64,000 nt of DNA, taken from positions 71,710-135,709 of the forward strand of contig CAKZXA010000032.1 of NCBI GenBank assembly GCA_937922045.1, read 5' to 3'. The notes beneath the pieces were generated by a model. It did not search any database, was not told where the DNA came from, and worked only from the letters and a program-made list of their open reading frames with translations. The position numbers and the translations under genes were made by a program. Numbering within the stretch: position 1 is the first letter of the stretch; every line of letters starts with the position of its first letter. Origin of the DNA: an uncultured Acidimicrobiales bacterium. GTDB lineage: Bacteria > Actinomycetota > Acidimicrobiia > Acidimicrobiales > SZUA-35. Positions 17,423 through 29,506 of the stretch are shown here, one piece after another.

Positions 17423-18462
17423 ACCGTCCAGCCTGCCTCGTCGAGGAAGGTTTCGATGCTCTTTTGGAGGATTTCCAACGACAGGTAATGCTCAACGACC
17501 GACCGGTTTTGCTTCAATGATGCGGTGGATGGCTGGGTGAGCGCCTGTCCGATACGGTCATGATCTTCGGTCCGGAGCCAGTCGAAGCCAAGAGAGCGGA
17601 GCTCGTCGGCGATCGGGTAGTCGCCAACCACCACCGGGCGCATGGCCAGGGCGGCTTCGATCGGGGGGTTGCCGAACCCCTCCCAGGTCGAGGGGAAAAG
17701 GACCAGGTCGGAGGCGGCATAGGCGTCGGCCATGTTCAATCCGCTTCCAGCATTGATCGGCTGGGTAAGCACCCGGCAGGTCGCAGCGTCGAGAAGGACG
17801 TTGAGCTCGTCTTCGTAGCCGTCTTCTGCCGGGCCTGGCAGCCAATAGGTAGCGTCGAACCGCTCGGCGATGGCGATGGCTTCTGGGACGTTCTTGCGTT
17901 CGATCGCTCGCACCGGGTGAAGGAGAAGCTTCTCGTCAGCTGAAACCCCTAGGTTCCGTCGTGTTGAATCGCGGTCGCCAGCCGGTTGCGAGGTGTCGAA
18001 GCCGTTGTAGATCGTCGTTGCGGTGAGGCCGCGTTCGGCGAACTCCGCCTGGGTCCGCTGGTTGATCGTGACGTGACGCCACTGAGGATCGTCGGGCGGT
18101 AACTCGGTGATGTGGCTGAATCGCTTGCGTTGCCATGGAGGGTCGTGATGGTGGAGCAGGGCTGGGCGTCCTGCCAGTTCGGCCGCAACCATTCTGCTGG
18201 CGGTCAGATTCATTGGAATAGTGAGCAGATTCTCGACCAGCACGAGATCGGCGTCGATCAAGGCCGACGAGAGATCGGATCGATCCGGTGCCCTGTCGGC
18301 ACCGAGCTCCAAGCCAGCTACGAGCCGATCTACCGGACCCTCGCCAGCTACCGTAACCACCTGCCATCCGAGCTGGTCGAGCACACGAGCCCATGTCTCG
18401 GCTACAACCGAGACTCCGTCGGTCAGACCCAGGCGGAAGGAGAGAATCGCACACACCGGCAT
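17419..18462 (-). CDS. Glycosyltransferase (GT4-like)
   Basis: HHHDPPWQRKRF, TIYNGFD, HPVRAIERKNVPEAI, SDLVLFPSTWEGFGNPPIEA; ATG 18462 preferred. Confidence 0.85.
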   Translation of the reverse strand: MPVCAILSFRLGLTDGVSVVAETWARVLDQLGWQVVTVAGEGPVDRLVAGLELGADRAPDRSDLSSALIDADLVLVENLLTIPMNLTASRMVAAELAGRPALLHHHDPPWQRKRFSHITELPPDDPQWRHVTINQRTQAEFAERGLTATTIYNGFDTSQPAGDRDSTRRNLGVSADEKLLLHPVRAIERKNVPEAIAIAERFDATYWLPGPAEDGYEDELNVLLDAATCRVLTQPINAGSGLNMADAYAASDLVLFPSTWEGFGNPPIEAALAMRPVVVGDYPIADELRSLGFDWLRTEDHDRIGQALTQPSTASLKQNRSVVEHYLSLEILQKSIETFLDEAGWTV

Positions 18463-18525
18463 TCCGTCGACTGTAACGCGACCGCCGGGGCGCCCTGTGC
18501 CACTGCGGAGGTCTAGGGTGATCCG

Positions 18526-19722
18526 ATGCAGGACCAAGCCGGACGCGACCTGGAACCGAAGGTTCTCGCCATGATGGAGGCAGCGTGGCGCGAGCCTGGC
18601 TTCTGTGTGCCGAACCCATCTACCTATCCCCACCAGTGGTTGTGGGATTCGTGCTTCCACACCCTCGTCTGGTTGCGGTTGGCGCGGCCTGATGAGGCGT
18701 TGACCGAGTTGGCGTCGGCGATGTCGGCCTGCACAGCCAATGGGTTCGTGCCCCACATGATCTACTGGCACGCCCCGGACGTTCATCGCGACCTGTGGTC
18801 TTGGTCGGGTCGCTCCACCATCACGCAACCGCCGATGTACGGCCATGCGGTGGCCGAGCTGGTTCGCGCCGATGTCGATGTTGGCGCCGACCTTGTCGAG
18901 CGTTGCCGTCGAGCGTTCACCCACCTCATGAGTGGGCGAACCCGAACACCGCAAGGCCTTGTGCCTGTACTGCATCCGTGGGAGAGCGGATGTGATGACA
19001 GCGCTCGTTGGGACGACTGGCGCAGTGATGATCGCACTATCGACGAGTGGAGAGAGCGCAAGATCGACCTGGTGGGTTCTCTTGAGCTGAACGAGGGCGT
19101 TCCCGTTGCCAATAACGCCTTTACTGTGGGCTCGATCGGTTTCAACGCCCTCGTTGCCTGGAACGCCCTTGAGTTCTGCAGCGTTGTCGATGCGCCGGAG
19201 CTTCTCTCGCAGGCCAACGACTTGGCCGATGCTGTGGCCAAGCGATGGTCCAGCCACAACGACTCATGGCATGACGACACATGGCATAACGACACATGGC
19301 ATGACGACGAGATGCCGGTGAGCGAGGCTTCGCCACCATCGTCGACGGTGCGGACCGTCGATGCCCTGCTCGCCCTCCTGATCGACCCCCGGCAAGCTGC
19401 ATTCGATCAGCTGATCGATCCTGGCGCCTATGGAGCACCTTGCGGGCCGTGCGGCGTCCATCGGACCGAGCCGACCTTCGACCCGACAACCTATTGGCGG
19501 GGCCCCAGCTGGCCTCAGCTCACCTACTTGCTGATGGTGGCGGCTGAGCGTCACGGGCGTACGGATGTGGAGTCCGATCTCGCCGTCAGTCTTTGGCGAG
19601 GAGCCGTGTCCTCACGTCTGGCCGAGTACTGGAATCCAGACACCGGGGCTGGCCTTGGAGCTCGTCCCCAGTCATGGGCCGGGTTAGGTCTGCTTGGAAG
19701 GCCGACTTCTGAAAGGCTCTGA
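18526..19722 (+). CDS. GH63/MGH1-like glycoside hydrolase (trehalase-like fold)
   Basis: YPHQWLWDSCFHTLVWLRL, PPMYGHAVAEL, YWRGPSWPQLTYLL. Confidence 0.7.
   Translation: MQDQAGRDLEPKVLAMMEAAWREPGFCVPNPSTYPHQWLWDSCFHTLVWLRLARPDEALTELASAMSACTANGFVPHMIYWHAPDVHRDLWSWSGRSTITQPPMYGHAVAELVRADVDVGADLVERCRRAFTHLMSGRTRTPQGLVPVLHPWESGCDDSARWDDWRSDDRTIDEWRERKIDLVGSLELNEGVPVANNAFTVGSIGFNALVAWNALEFCSVVDAPELLSQANDLADAVAKRWSSHNDSWHDDTWHNDTWHDDEMPVSEASPPSSTVRTVDALLALLIDPRQAAFDQLIDPGAYGAPCGPCGVHRTEPTFDPTTYWRGPSWPQLTYLLMVAAERHGRTDVESDLAVSLWRGAVSSRLAEYWNPDTGAGLGARPQSWAGLGLLGRPTSERL
19261..19305 (+). repeat. 15-bp tandem repeat x3, in frame (DSWHD DTWHN DTWHD)
   Basis: gactcatggcatgac / gacacatggcataac / gacacatggcatgac. 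Confidence 0.95.
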
Positions 19723-19742
19723 CCTCGTGGGCCGGCCAAGCG

Positions 19743-21041
19743 CTACACGGCAGGCAGGAGCCGGTCGAGATTGCTGAAGCAGACGAAGAGGCAGGGCAGG
19801 AACAGGAGCCCGGTAGTGGCGTAGAAGAGCAGGCGCTTGGTGCGACCGTTCTGGCGACGTCCGACGAGCCAGCCGAGGGTGGCGACGAGAGCAGCGAAGG
19901 CGGCCCAGGCGAAGGTTGGGGTCAGATAGTCGGTGTTCCAGCTGAGAGATTCTTCGAAGTCAGAGGCGGCGTTGTCTTCAGACTCGGCGGCCGGGGCTGA
20001 GGTCGTCGCCTGTGGGGATTCGGCGCTGGTGGGTGTCACCGTTGTAGGTGTCACTGTTGTTGGGGTCGGGGCTGCTGTTGTCGCCGGCGCTGATGTTGGA
20101 GCCGTCGTTTCCGACGCTGGTTCGGTGCTCGTCGCACCTGCTGTAGTCACCGTGGTCTGCTCGATCTGTTCGTTGGCCAGCTCGGCGAAAGCTCCTTCGA
20201 CGGGGACAGGGCTGGCTGGCGCCGGCTCGCTGACAAGAATTGCGGTGACGATGATGCGCTGGGCGGCCGAGTACTTAGGCTCGCAAGCGGTAAGCGTCAG
20301 CCGGTTGTCGCCGTAGTCGCTCAGGACATGAGATTCGCTCGGCGCCACGATGAAGTAGCCCCGCTCACTGCCACCTACGGCATGGCCTTCGACCTCGTAG
20401 ACGAAGTTGCCCTGCAGGGTTTCCACAAGGATCTGATCGCCGGGCACCAGCTTGTCGAGATCGAAGAAGGGTGCGCCGTTCGTCGTTCGGTGACCGGCGA
20501 TGGCAGCGTTGCCAGGCTGGCCGGGCAGGGGAGTGGAAGGGTAGTGACCTGGCCCGCTTCGGAGATCGTCTCGTGAGATCCCTTCGAGGAAGGTCTTCTC
20601 CACACCAATCGATGGAATGGTGAGACGCCCGATGGCGTCGCCAGCTACCGGCAATTGTTCAGGAGTGAGAGCTGGCAGGGTGTCGGCTGCGGCCGGAAGT
20701 GGAGGCTCGACGATGGTTTCTGTCGGCGTCTCGGTCGTTGATCCCGCCTGAGCTTCGGTGGTCTCCGGCTCGCTTGCTGGCGGTTGAACGGTCGTTGGCG
20801 TCGTCTGCGATCGGAGAGTGGCGATGCGGTCTTCGAACTCGCTTTCGAGATCGTCCTGAGCTCGAGCCTCAGCCAATCCTGTGCCCCAGAGCTGAAAGCC
20901 GGCGAAGGCGAGCAGAAGCAGCCCCGAGATAATGCAGAATCTACCGAGCGCGCCAATGACGGTGGCGACGCGTCCACCCCTGGCGGTTCTGAGGTTGTGG
21001 CCATCGGCATTTGGGTTGGCCGACGCATGTTGAAGGGTCAT
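19743..21041 (-). CDS. Class E-like sortase with C-terminal Thr-rich linker and transmembrane segments
   Basis: IGRLTIPSIGVEKTFLEG, GNAAIAGHRTT, DNRLTLTACEPKYSAAQR; ATG 21041 preferred. Confidence 0.85.
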   Translation of the reverse strand: MTLQHASANPNADGHNLRTARGGRVATVIGALGRFCIISGLLLLAFAGFQLWGTGLAEARAQDDLESEFEDRIATLRSQTTPTTVQPPASEPETTEAQAGSTTETPTETIVEPPLPAAADTLPALTPEQLPVAGDAIGRLTIPSIGVEKTFLEGISRDDLRSGPGHYPSTPLPGQPGNAAIAGHRTTNGAPFFDLDKLVPGDQILVETLQGNFVYEVEGHAVGGSERGYFIVAPSESHVLSDYGDNRLTLTACEPKYSAAQRIIVTAILVSEPAPASPVPVEGAFAELANEQIEQTTVTTAGATSTEPASETTAPTSAPATTAAPTPTTVTPTTVTPTSAESPQATTSAPAAESEDNAASDFEESLSWNTDYLTPTFAWAAFAALVATLGWLVGRRQNGRTKRLLFYATTGLLFLPCLFVCFSNLDRLLPAV

Positions 21042-21129
21042 GGCAGTTTCACCGTCGAACAGGTCGGTTCGTCTTGGCAAGGTGCTTGTCGTGCTATCGG
21101 CAGAAGCGCATGTTCTGTGAATCCCGCCT

Positions 21130-21858
21130 TTGCGCTCGTATCGTAGAGGCGTGAGCGATCGAGCCGACACCGGGGTGCCGTCGACGGTTGTTCAACTCGA
21201 TGGCGTTATAAGCGTGATCAATGGCTTCCCTGCATTGTCAGGTATCGACCTTGAGATCGAGGAAGGTGAGATCGTTCTGGTCCGCGGTCCGAACGGGGCG
21301 GGCAAGAGCACCCTTCTTCGGCTCTGTGCTGGCTTGGCCTCCATCGACGGTGGAAGCGGTGAAGTGCTCGGGTTCGATCTTGGTGATCGACGACAGCGGC
21401 GCTCCCTACGGCGAGAGGCGGGTCTCCTAGCCCATCAGACGTTCCTCTACGACGATTTGACCGTCGATGAGAACGTAGCGTTCTGGGCTGCGGCCAATCG
21501 GGTCGAACCGGACACGGTCGATCCTGTGCTCGACCGTCTCGGCCTAGCTGGACGCCTTCGCTCGGTCAGAGCCAGCAGCCTTTCGGCCGGGCAGCGTCGC
21601 CGCGCCTCGTTGGCTGTCCTTGTGTGCCGCCGACCTCGGCTCTGGCTGCTGGATGAGCCTCACGCTGGTCTTGACGCCGATGGCCAGCGTGTCGTCGACC
21701 AGCTGGTTCGCCATGCTGTCGGTTTCGGAGCGACGGTGTTGATCTCCTCCCATGATGTCGACCGGGTGGCCGAGGTCGCCGACCGCAGCGTCACCCTCGT
21801 CGGTGGGCGTCTAGATAGCCAAGCGTCGGCATCGAATCGAGTGCGCCGTGCTTCGTGA
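21130..21858 (+). CDS. ccmA: Heme exporter ATP-binding protein CcmA
   Basis: GPNGAGKSTLLRLCAGL, SLSAGQRRRASLAVL, LLDEPHAGLD; followed by ccmB-I. Confidence 0.88.
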   Translation: MRSYRRGVSDRADTGVPSTVVQLDGVISVINGFPALSGIDLEIEEGEIVLVRGPNGAGKSTLLRLCAGLASIDGGSGEVLGFDLGDRRQRRSLRREAGLLAHQTFLYDDLTVDENVAFWAAANRVEPDTVDPVLDRLGLAGRLRSVRASSLSAGQRRRASLAVLVCRRPRLWLLDEPHAGLDADGQRVVDQLVRHAVGFGATVLISSHDVDRVAEVADRSVTLVGGRLDSQASASNRVRRAS

Positions 21859-22537
21859 CGCTCGGTTGGTCGCCCGGAAAGACCTTCGCATCGAGCTTGT
21901 TTCAAAGGTGATCGCTGGCCAGATCGTGCCTTTCGGTCTCATCGTGTTGTTGCTTTTCGGGTTGGCCGTATCTCCTGATCTAGCCGTGCTCGGCCGCGAC
22001 GGGCGGTCGGTCCTGGCCCAGGTTGCCCCTGGATTGTTCTGGGTGGCCGTCGTGTTGTCAGCTCTGTTGGCGGTCGGTCGGTCGTTTGCGGTCGAAGCCC
22101 AAGACGGAAACCTCGATGCTTTGAAGATGACCGGGCTAGATCCTGCTGGTGTCTTTCTTGGCAAGGCGGCGGCGGTTGCGGTCGAGCTGTTCATTCTCGA
22201 GCTCATTCTCGGTATCGGTGCCTTTATCCTCTACGGAACACCGATCGCCAGCTGGGCCCTCCTCGCAGCAACCATCGTGCTGACGACGGCAGGAATTACA
22301 GCGGCTGGAACGGTCTACGCCGCCTTGGCCGCCGGACTTCGGGTTCGAGACACTCTGGTTCCGCTCCTGCTACTCCCCGTGCTAACCCCGGTACTCTTGG
22401 GAGCGAGTATCGCCACCGAAGCAGCCCTCTTCGGTCCGCCTTCCGATGGCTGGTCATGGGTCCTGCTACTAGGCGCTTTTGCTCTGCTTTATGTCGGTGT
22501 TGGCATCGTGGCCTTCGGGTCAATAATGGAGGAGTGA
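21848..22537 (+). CDS. ccmB: Heme exporter permease CcmB
   Basis: RKDLRIELVSK start and multi-TM protein between ccmA and ccmC. Confidence 0.88.
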   Translation: MLRDARLVARKDLRIELVSKVIAGQIVPFGLIVLLLFGLAVSPDLAVLGRDGRSVLAQVAPGLFWVAVVLSALLAVGRSFAVEAQDGNLDALKMTGLDPAGVFLGKAAAVAVELFILELILGIGAFILYGTPIASWALLAATIVLTTAGITAAGTVYAALAAGLRVRDTLVPLLLLPVLTPVLLGASIATEAALFGPPSDGWSWVLLLGAFALLYVGVGIVAFGSIMEE

Positions 22538-23382
22538 TGGGTCGAGCCCAATCAAGTTCAGAGGCTGACGTTTCGCCGTCGGCATCGGCGTCGGCCGATG
22601 CGGCGACCCCGGCCTCCCGAGCGCAACGATTGAGTACCAGCTCCCGCCTCACTCGAGTCCTCGGGATCGCCGGACTGCTGTTGCTTGGCATCATGCTCGC
22701 TTTCGGTCTTTGGTTCTCCGGGCCCGAGATCGCCATGCGCGACTCTGTTCGACTGCTCTATATTCACGTCCCTTCGGTTTTTGTCGCCTACCTCTGTTTC
22801 GGCGTGACCTTCCTCGGCAGTGTCCAGTATCTTCGCAACCAGTCCTCGTTCTGGGACCTGATGGCCCATGCCGCGGCTGAGATCGGCGTACTCTTCGTTG
22901 TTTTTGTTCTCGTCACCGGTTCGCTGTGGGGCAAGCCCACGTGGGGAACCTATTGGCAATGGGACCCCCGCCTCACCAGTACCTCGATGATGCTGCTGAT
23001 GTATGTCGGCTACCTCGCTTTGCGACGTCTCGACCTGCCCGGCGAGGTTCGTTCTCAGCGGGCAGCCGTGCTGGGCATCGTGAGCATTCTCAACGTGATC
23101 GTTGTGCACTATTCGGTGAAGTGGTGGCGCAGTCTGCACCAGTCCCAAACATTCGGGATCGATACCCAGATGGATGGGCTGATGCTCTTTTCCTTCTTCC
23201 TCGGCGTCATTGCCTTTCTCGCGATCGGTGCCTGGCTTCTGGTTCACAGATTCCGCGTGGGATGGATGGAATCGCAGCTCGATGAGATCAGGTTGGAGCA
23301 TGCTCTCGTCGAACGACGCAATGAGGGTCGGGCCTATCCCCGTGAAGACGACCTGCTCCAGGTCCGGCCGGGAGAGTCGTAA
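22537..23382 (+). CDS. ccmC: Heme exporter/transfer protein CcmC
   Basis: RLLYIHVPSVFVAYLCF, KPTWGTYWQWDPRLTS (WWD-type), NVIVVHYSVKWWRSLHQ. Confidence 0.92.
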   Translation: MGRAQSSSEADVSPSASASADAATPASRAQRLSTSSRLTRVLGIAGLLLLGIMLAFGLWFSGPEIAMRDSVRLLYIHVPSVFVAYLCFGVTFLGSVQYLRNQSSFWDLMAHAAAEIGVLFVVFVLVTGSLWGKPTWGTYWQWDPRLTSTSMMLLMYVGYLALRRLDLPGEVRSQRAAVLGIVSILNVIVVHYSVKWWRSLHQSQTFGIDTQMDGLMLFSFFLGVIAFLAIGAWLLVHRFRVGWMESQLDEIRLEHALVERRNEGRAYPREDDLLQVRPGES

Positions 23383-23516
23383 TGCATTGGGAATTCGTGA
23401 TACCTGGCTACATCATCGTGCTCGGTGGAATCGCTTTGTACGGTGGCCTGCTCATCCGGCGAGGTCGTCGATTAGCGGAGCAGCTACCGCCTGAGAGGAG
23501 ACGTTTCCTTGACTGA
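23382..23516 (+). CDS. ccmD: CcmD-like small membrane protein, 44 aa
   Basis: MHWEFVIPGYIIVLGGIALYGGLLIRRGRRLAEQLPPERRRFLD; overlaps ccmC stop and ccmE start; missing from ORF track. Confidence 0.8.
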   Translation: MHWEFVIPGYIIVLGGIALYGGLLIRRGRRLAEQLPPERRRFLD

Positions 23517-24036
23517 CGCAAACTCTGGGCTTCCTGACCCCAACGCTGATGATCTCGATCTTGATCTGACCCCAGCCTCTCGACCCGGCGGCGACTCGAC
23601 CGGTGGCATCAACCTCCGCAACTGGCTGATCGTCGGCGCCCTGGTGCTCATAGGTGGTGCCGTCATGTTTCAGGCGCTTACCAATGCCCGCGTCTTCTTC
23701 TATAACGTCGATGAGGCGGTCGATCAGCAGGCCGAACTCGACGATCGCACCTTCCGTATGCAGGGCACGGTTGTCACCGAGCCGGCCAAGGCGAATGACG
23801 GCACCATGACCTTCGCCATGAGCTTCAATGGGGTTGAGGCCGATGTCCGACACGTTGGAGCTGAACCATCGGACCTCTTCCGGGTCGGTGAGCGCGTCGT
23901 GGCCGAAGGAAGCTGGGACGACGACGGCGCCTTCCGTTCCTCGCAACTCCTGGTGAAGCATTCGGAGCAGTATGTGGAGGACAACCCAGATCGGCTCGAA
24001 ACCGACCCTGGCTATGAGCCAAGCGAAGATCGGTAG
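23509..24036 (+). CDS. ccmE: Cytochrome c maturation heme chaperone CcmE (TTG start)
   Basis: TM segment plus OB-fold-like RTFRMQGTVV...VEADVRHVGAEPSDLFRVGERVVAEG. Confidence 0.85.
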   Translation: MTDANSGLPDPNADDLDLDLTPASRPGGDSTGGINLRNWLIVGALVLIGGAVMFQALTNARVFFYNVDEAVDQQAELDDRTFRMQGTVVTEPAKANDGTMTFAMSFNGVEADVRHVGAEPSDLFRVGERVVAEGSWDDDGAFRSSQLLVKHSEQYVEDNPDRLETDPGYEPSEDR

Positions 24037-24048
24037 GCCGCCAAAGCT

Positions 24049-26071
<2,023 letters not shown>

Positions 26072-26079
<8 letters not shown>

Positions 26080-26665
26080 CGAGAGAGACTCAGCGTCGCC
26101 CGACGAGACTGCTGCCACGGTCTCGGAACTCTCGTCGAACCGGCCAAAGACGGCGCGTTTCACCGCCCTGGCAGTGGGCGCTGTGGTCTTTGGATTGATT
26201 GGCGTTTTGGCCCTGGCCAACCCGGGCGGTGACAAGGGGGGCTCTACATCACTTCTTCTCGGACGCGTCGCTCCTCGCACCGTTGGGCCGACGCTCGATG
26301 GTGGCAGTTTCGACCTGGATGACCACCGAGGTTCGTGGGTTGCGGTCAACTTCTTCGCCACATGGTGCCCGGGGTGCGTCAACGAGCACGACGACCTTGT
26401 GGCCCTCGAACGGTGGGGGCGAACCGAGGGAGACCTGCAGCTCGTCTCCGTGGTCTTTCAAGACCCGCCTGATCAGGTCGTCGAGTTCTTTGCCGAGCGG
26501 GGTGGTTCGTGGCCGGTCCTCGACAACCCTTCGGTTCCCATCGATTTCGGTGTCGCCCAGATCCCCGAGACCTTCCTGGTCGCTCCGTCCGGTCAGGTCG
26601 TTCATCACTTTCAAGGCGAGGTGACGGCCGACCAAGTCGTTGCCTTGATCGCCGAGCTTTCATGA
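26072..26665 (+). CDS. ccmG: Thioredoxin-like CcmG/DsbE-type protein
   Basis: VAVNFFATWCPGCVNEHDDL redox motif; ATG 26072 preferred. Confidence 0.88.
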
Positions 26666-27138
26666 GCGCGGTCAATCCACAATCGTGGCGGCCACTGGCC
26701 TATGCCGGTTTGATGGCCGCCGCCCTAGGCCTCCTCCTCGTCGCTTCCTTCGGCGGAGGCGGTCACGAGAGCGAGTTGGAACGCGTTCAGCGTCTCAACG
26801 ATTCGTTCGCCTGCCCCGTGTGCGACGGAGAGAGCGTGGCTGCCTCGAACACGGCGGTGTCGGCCAACATCCGACAGTTCATCGATGAGCAGGTTCAAGC
26901 TGGCAGCACTGATCAGGAAATCAGGGATGCTCTGCTCGCGGCCTACAAGGTTGATATTCTCCTCAATCCTCCGGCCGACGGTTTCGCTGGCCTGGTATGG
27001 ATCCTGCCGGTGGTGATGGGCTCGCTCGGTGCGGTAGCGGCGGCGGCGGCGATGACACGAGCCAGACGAGCGGGTCGTAAGGCCACCGACGACGATCGTC
27101 GGTTGGTAGAAGAGGCCCGCCAGGTCGTGGTCGAATGA
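26662..27138 (+). CDS. ccmH: Cytochrome c maturation protein CcmH
   Basis: RLNDSFACPVCDGESVAASNTAVSANIR and following TM segment. Confidence 0.9.
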   Translation: MSAVNPQSWRPLAYAGLMAAALGLLLVASFGGGGHESELERVQRLNDSFACPVCDGESVAASNTAVSANIRQFIDEQVQAGSTDQEIRDALLAAYKVDILLNPPADGFAGLVWILPVVMGSLGAVAAAAAMTRARRAGRKATDDDRRLVEEARQVVVE

Positions 27139-27869
27139 GCAAACGATCAGTACAAGCCACCCGGCAAGTCGACGAGCTCGATCATCTGCTGCGTTCGTTA
27201 GATGATCTCGACGACGAGTTCGCGGCCGGCGACCTCGATCGTTCGGATTACGACACCCTGCGCAACGACTACACCGTTCGTATCGCTGATGAGATGCGAC
27301 GGGTCAAGGGCGAGCAGATCTCGGCAGCGACCGATGACGTTGGTCGAACTCGACGTTGGCTCCTCGTCACCGCTGTCGTTGGTCTCTTCGCCGTTGGCGC
27401 CGGGGTGCTGGTGGCCTACACAGCGGGGGAGCGTGGTGTGAATGATGGCCTCACGGGAACGATCGACGAGAACCCGCGGCAGAAGACGCTGAGATGCCAA
27501 CAGTTGGGGACGACAGGCCAGATGCTCGAGTCGTTGGAGTGTTTCGACGAGGTGCTGCTCGAAGATCCACAGAATGTTGAGGCAATGACGTACCGCGGTT
27601 GGTACCTGATGCTTACCACATCATCGGCTGAGCAGGCGGGGAACACCGAGGAAGCAATCGAACTGATGGCCTCGGCCATCTCCTATCTCGACCGGGCCGT
27701 TGCTCTAGACCCGGGATATGCCGACGCTCGAGCCTTCCGCTCGGTCGTCTATGACCGGCTCGGACAATCGGAGGCGGCCTGCGATGAGATCGAGGACTTG
27801 TTGGCGCTGGACCCGCCTGACTTCTTCGTGCAGCAGACAGAGGCGCTGGCCGATCGGAATGGTTGCTAG
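27135..27869 (+). CDS. CcmI-like TPR protein
   Basis: N-terminal helical segment, TM, then TPR-like repeats; last gene of ccm operon. Confidence 0.8.
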   Translation: MSKRSVQATRQVDELDHLLRSLDDLDDEFAAGDLDRSDYDTLRNDYTVRIADEMRRVKGEQISAATDDVGRTRRWLLVTAVVGLFAVGAGVLVAYTAGERGVNDGLTGTIDENPRQKTLRCQQLGTTGQMLESLECFDEVLLEDPQNVEAMTYRGWYLMLTTSSAEQAGNTEEAIELMASAISYLDRAVALDPGYADARAFRSVVYDRLGQSEAACDEIEDLLALDPPDFFVQQTEALADRNGC

Positions 27870-27897
27870 ACAAGGCTTGAAGCCCGCCTGATGTGGG

Positions 27898-28386
27898 CTA
27901 GGCGTCGGCGCCGAGACCGAGGTAGGTGGCCGATGTCCACCGGTCGCCGTCGCGCTCAAGCGCCCAGGTCGATCCCAGCTCACAGCCGCTGCCCTCAACG
28001 GGAACCCGTTGAAGAGCGAGATGATCAATCATTTCCGGAATCAGGTTGCCATGACTCGCTATCACGAGGTCGTGTGGCTCCTGGTCCGCTTGTCGATGAC
28101 TCTCGAAGAAGGTATCGATGAGGTCGAAGCCTTCGGCCAAGGGAGACGTTTCCCAGAGTTCGTCGAATGCCGCCACTTCGAGGCCGATCGCCTCAGCCAA
28201 AGGTTCGACAGTTTGCACACAGCGGGTTGCTGTGCTCGACCAGATGGCGGCGATCTGTCTGTCGCCGAAGTTCTTGACCAGATCCTTGGCCTGGAGCTGG
28301 CCGCGATCGCTGAGCTGGCGATACTTGTCGCGCTCGTCGGGTGAGCGCGTACCGGCATGGGCGTGCCGAACGAGAAAGACCGTCAT
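27898..28386 (-). CDS. Histidine phosphatase family protein (SixA-like)
   Basis: VFLVRHAHAG, WSSTATRCVQTVEPLAE, VIASHGNLI. Confidence 0.85.
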   Translation of the reverse strand: MTVFLVRHAHAGTRSPDERDKYRQLSDRGQLQAKDLVKNFGDRQIAAIWSSTATRCVQTVEPLAEAIGLEVAAFDELWETSPLAEGFDLIDTFFESHRQADQEPHDLVIASHGNLIPEMIDHLALQRVPVEGSGCELGSTWALERDGDRWTSATYLGLGADA

Positions 28387-28478
28387 GAAGACGAGACTCT
28401 ACAGGATGGATCAGCCTTGTTGGCCGATGACCACCGCGCTTTGTAGTCAACGGGTGTCGTTAGCGGGCACTGCCGATG

Positions 28479-29285
28479 TCAGATCGCCGACCAGCCGCCA
28501 TCGACGAACAGCACCTGCCCGGTCACGTAGCTCGAGGCGTCGGAGCACAGATACAACAGGCCGCCGTCCAATTCCCCCGACTCGCCCGGTCTGCCCATCG
28601 GAGCGTTGGCCGTGATGTAGTTCTGACCGCTATCACTCCGAAACATGTCACTGGTCATCTCGCTGCTAAACCAGCCGGGCGCGAGCGCATTGACCCGTAT
28701 GTTCTTGCGAGCCCACTGGGAGGCGAGCTCTCGGGTCAGGTTGTGCAGCCCGCCTTTGGCCGCCGCATAGCCGGGAACCTTGAGCCGCCCACCGCCGCCT
28801 GCTCCCAGCACCGAACCGATATTGACGATGACGCCTGGTCGTTCGGCTTCGATCATGTGGGCGGCCGCCTTCCGGCTGAGTTCGTAGGGTGCCATCAAGT
28901 TGATGCGGAGTTCGGCCTCGAAGCCATCGCTGGTGTCATCGATGGCGGCAAGAACACGCGAGATTCCGGCATTGTTGACCACGATGTCGAGCTGGCCGAA
29001 GTGCTCGGCAGCGGTTGCAACAAGGTGTTCGGCACTCCCCGGCTCGGTGATGTCACAGGCGACGGGAACGATGACATCATTGGGCGAACGACCTGTTTCG
29101 GCCGCGATCGAGTCGCGAAGCTCGGTGAGTCTGGCCTCCCGTCGAGCTGCAACGACCACCGAGGCGCCGGCTCCAGCGAGCACAGCAGCGAAGCGGGCGC
29201 CGAGGCCCGAGCTAGCGCCGGTGAGGATGGCGACCTTGCCATCGAGTCGGAACGCTTGCGTTGGATCGTGAGTCATGGCAGACAT
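28479..29285 (-). CDS. Short-chain dehydrogenase/reductase
   Basis: LTGASSGLGARFA, NNAGIS, YAAAKGGLHNLTREL; ATG 29285 preferred. Confidence 0.92.
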   Translation of the reverse strand: MSAMTHDPTQAFRLDGKVAILTGASSGLGARFAAVLAGAGASVVVAARREARLTELRDSIAAETGRSPNDVIVPVACDITEPGSAEHLVATAAEHFGQLDIVVNNAGISRVLAAIDDTSDGFEAELRINLMAPYELSRKAAAHMIEAERPGVIVNIGSVLGAGGGGRLKVPGYAAAKGGLHNLTRELASQWARKNIRVNALAPGWFSSEMTSDMFRSDSGQNYITANAPMGRPGESGELDGGLLYLCSDASSYVTGQVLFVDGGWSAI

Positions 29286-29506
29286 GGTGCCACCTGGTGT
29301 GTGGAATCTCACATTCCGAGGAACATCTCGAGCTGGCATTGTTTCACAGTTGGCGTTCGTTTCGACAATGTTGGCCGGTGCATGGGGGTTTGGCGCCCGA
29401 GATCGTTCCGGCCTCGACTGGATTGGAAGCTGGTAGGTTTCTGGCTGTGGGAGCTGTGAACCGTGTCGCTTGGCGAGGACCAACCGAACGAGGTCGACGA
29501 CTCGCG

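Noticed and set aside
22558-23301. 247 aa minus-strand ORF antisense to ccmC
   Set aside because: Shadow ORF; composition is low-complexity charged sequence and sense gene is CcmC.
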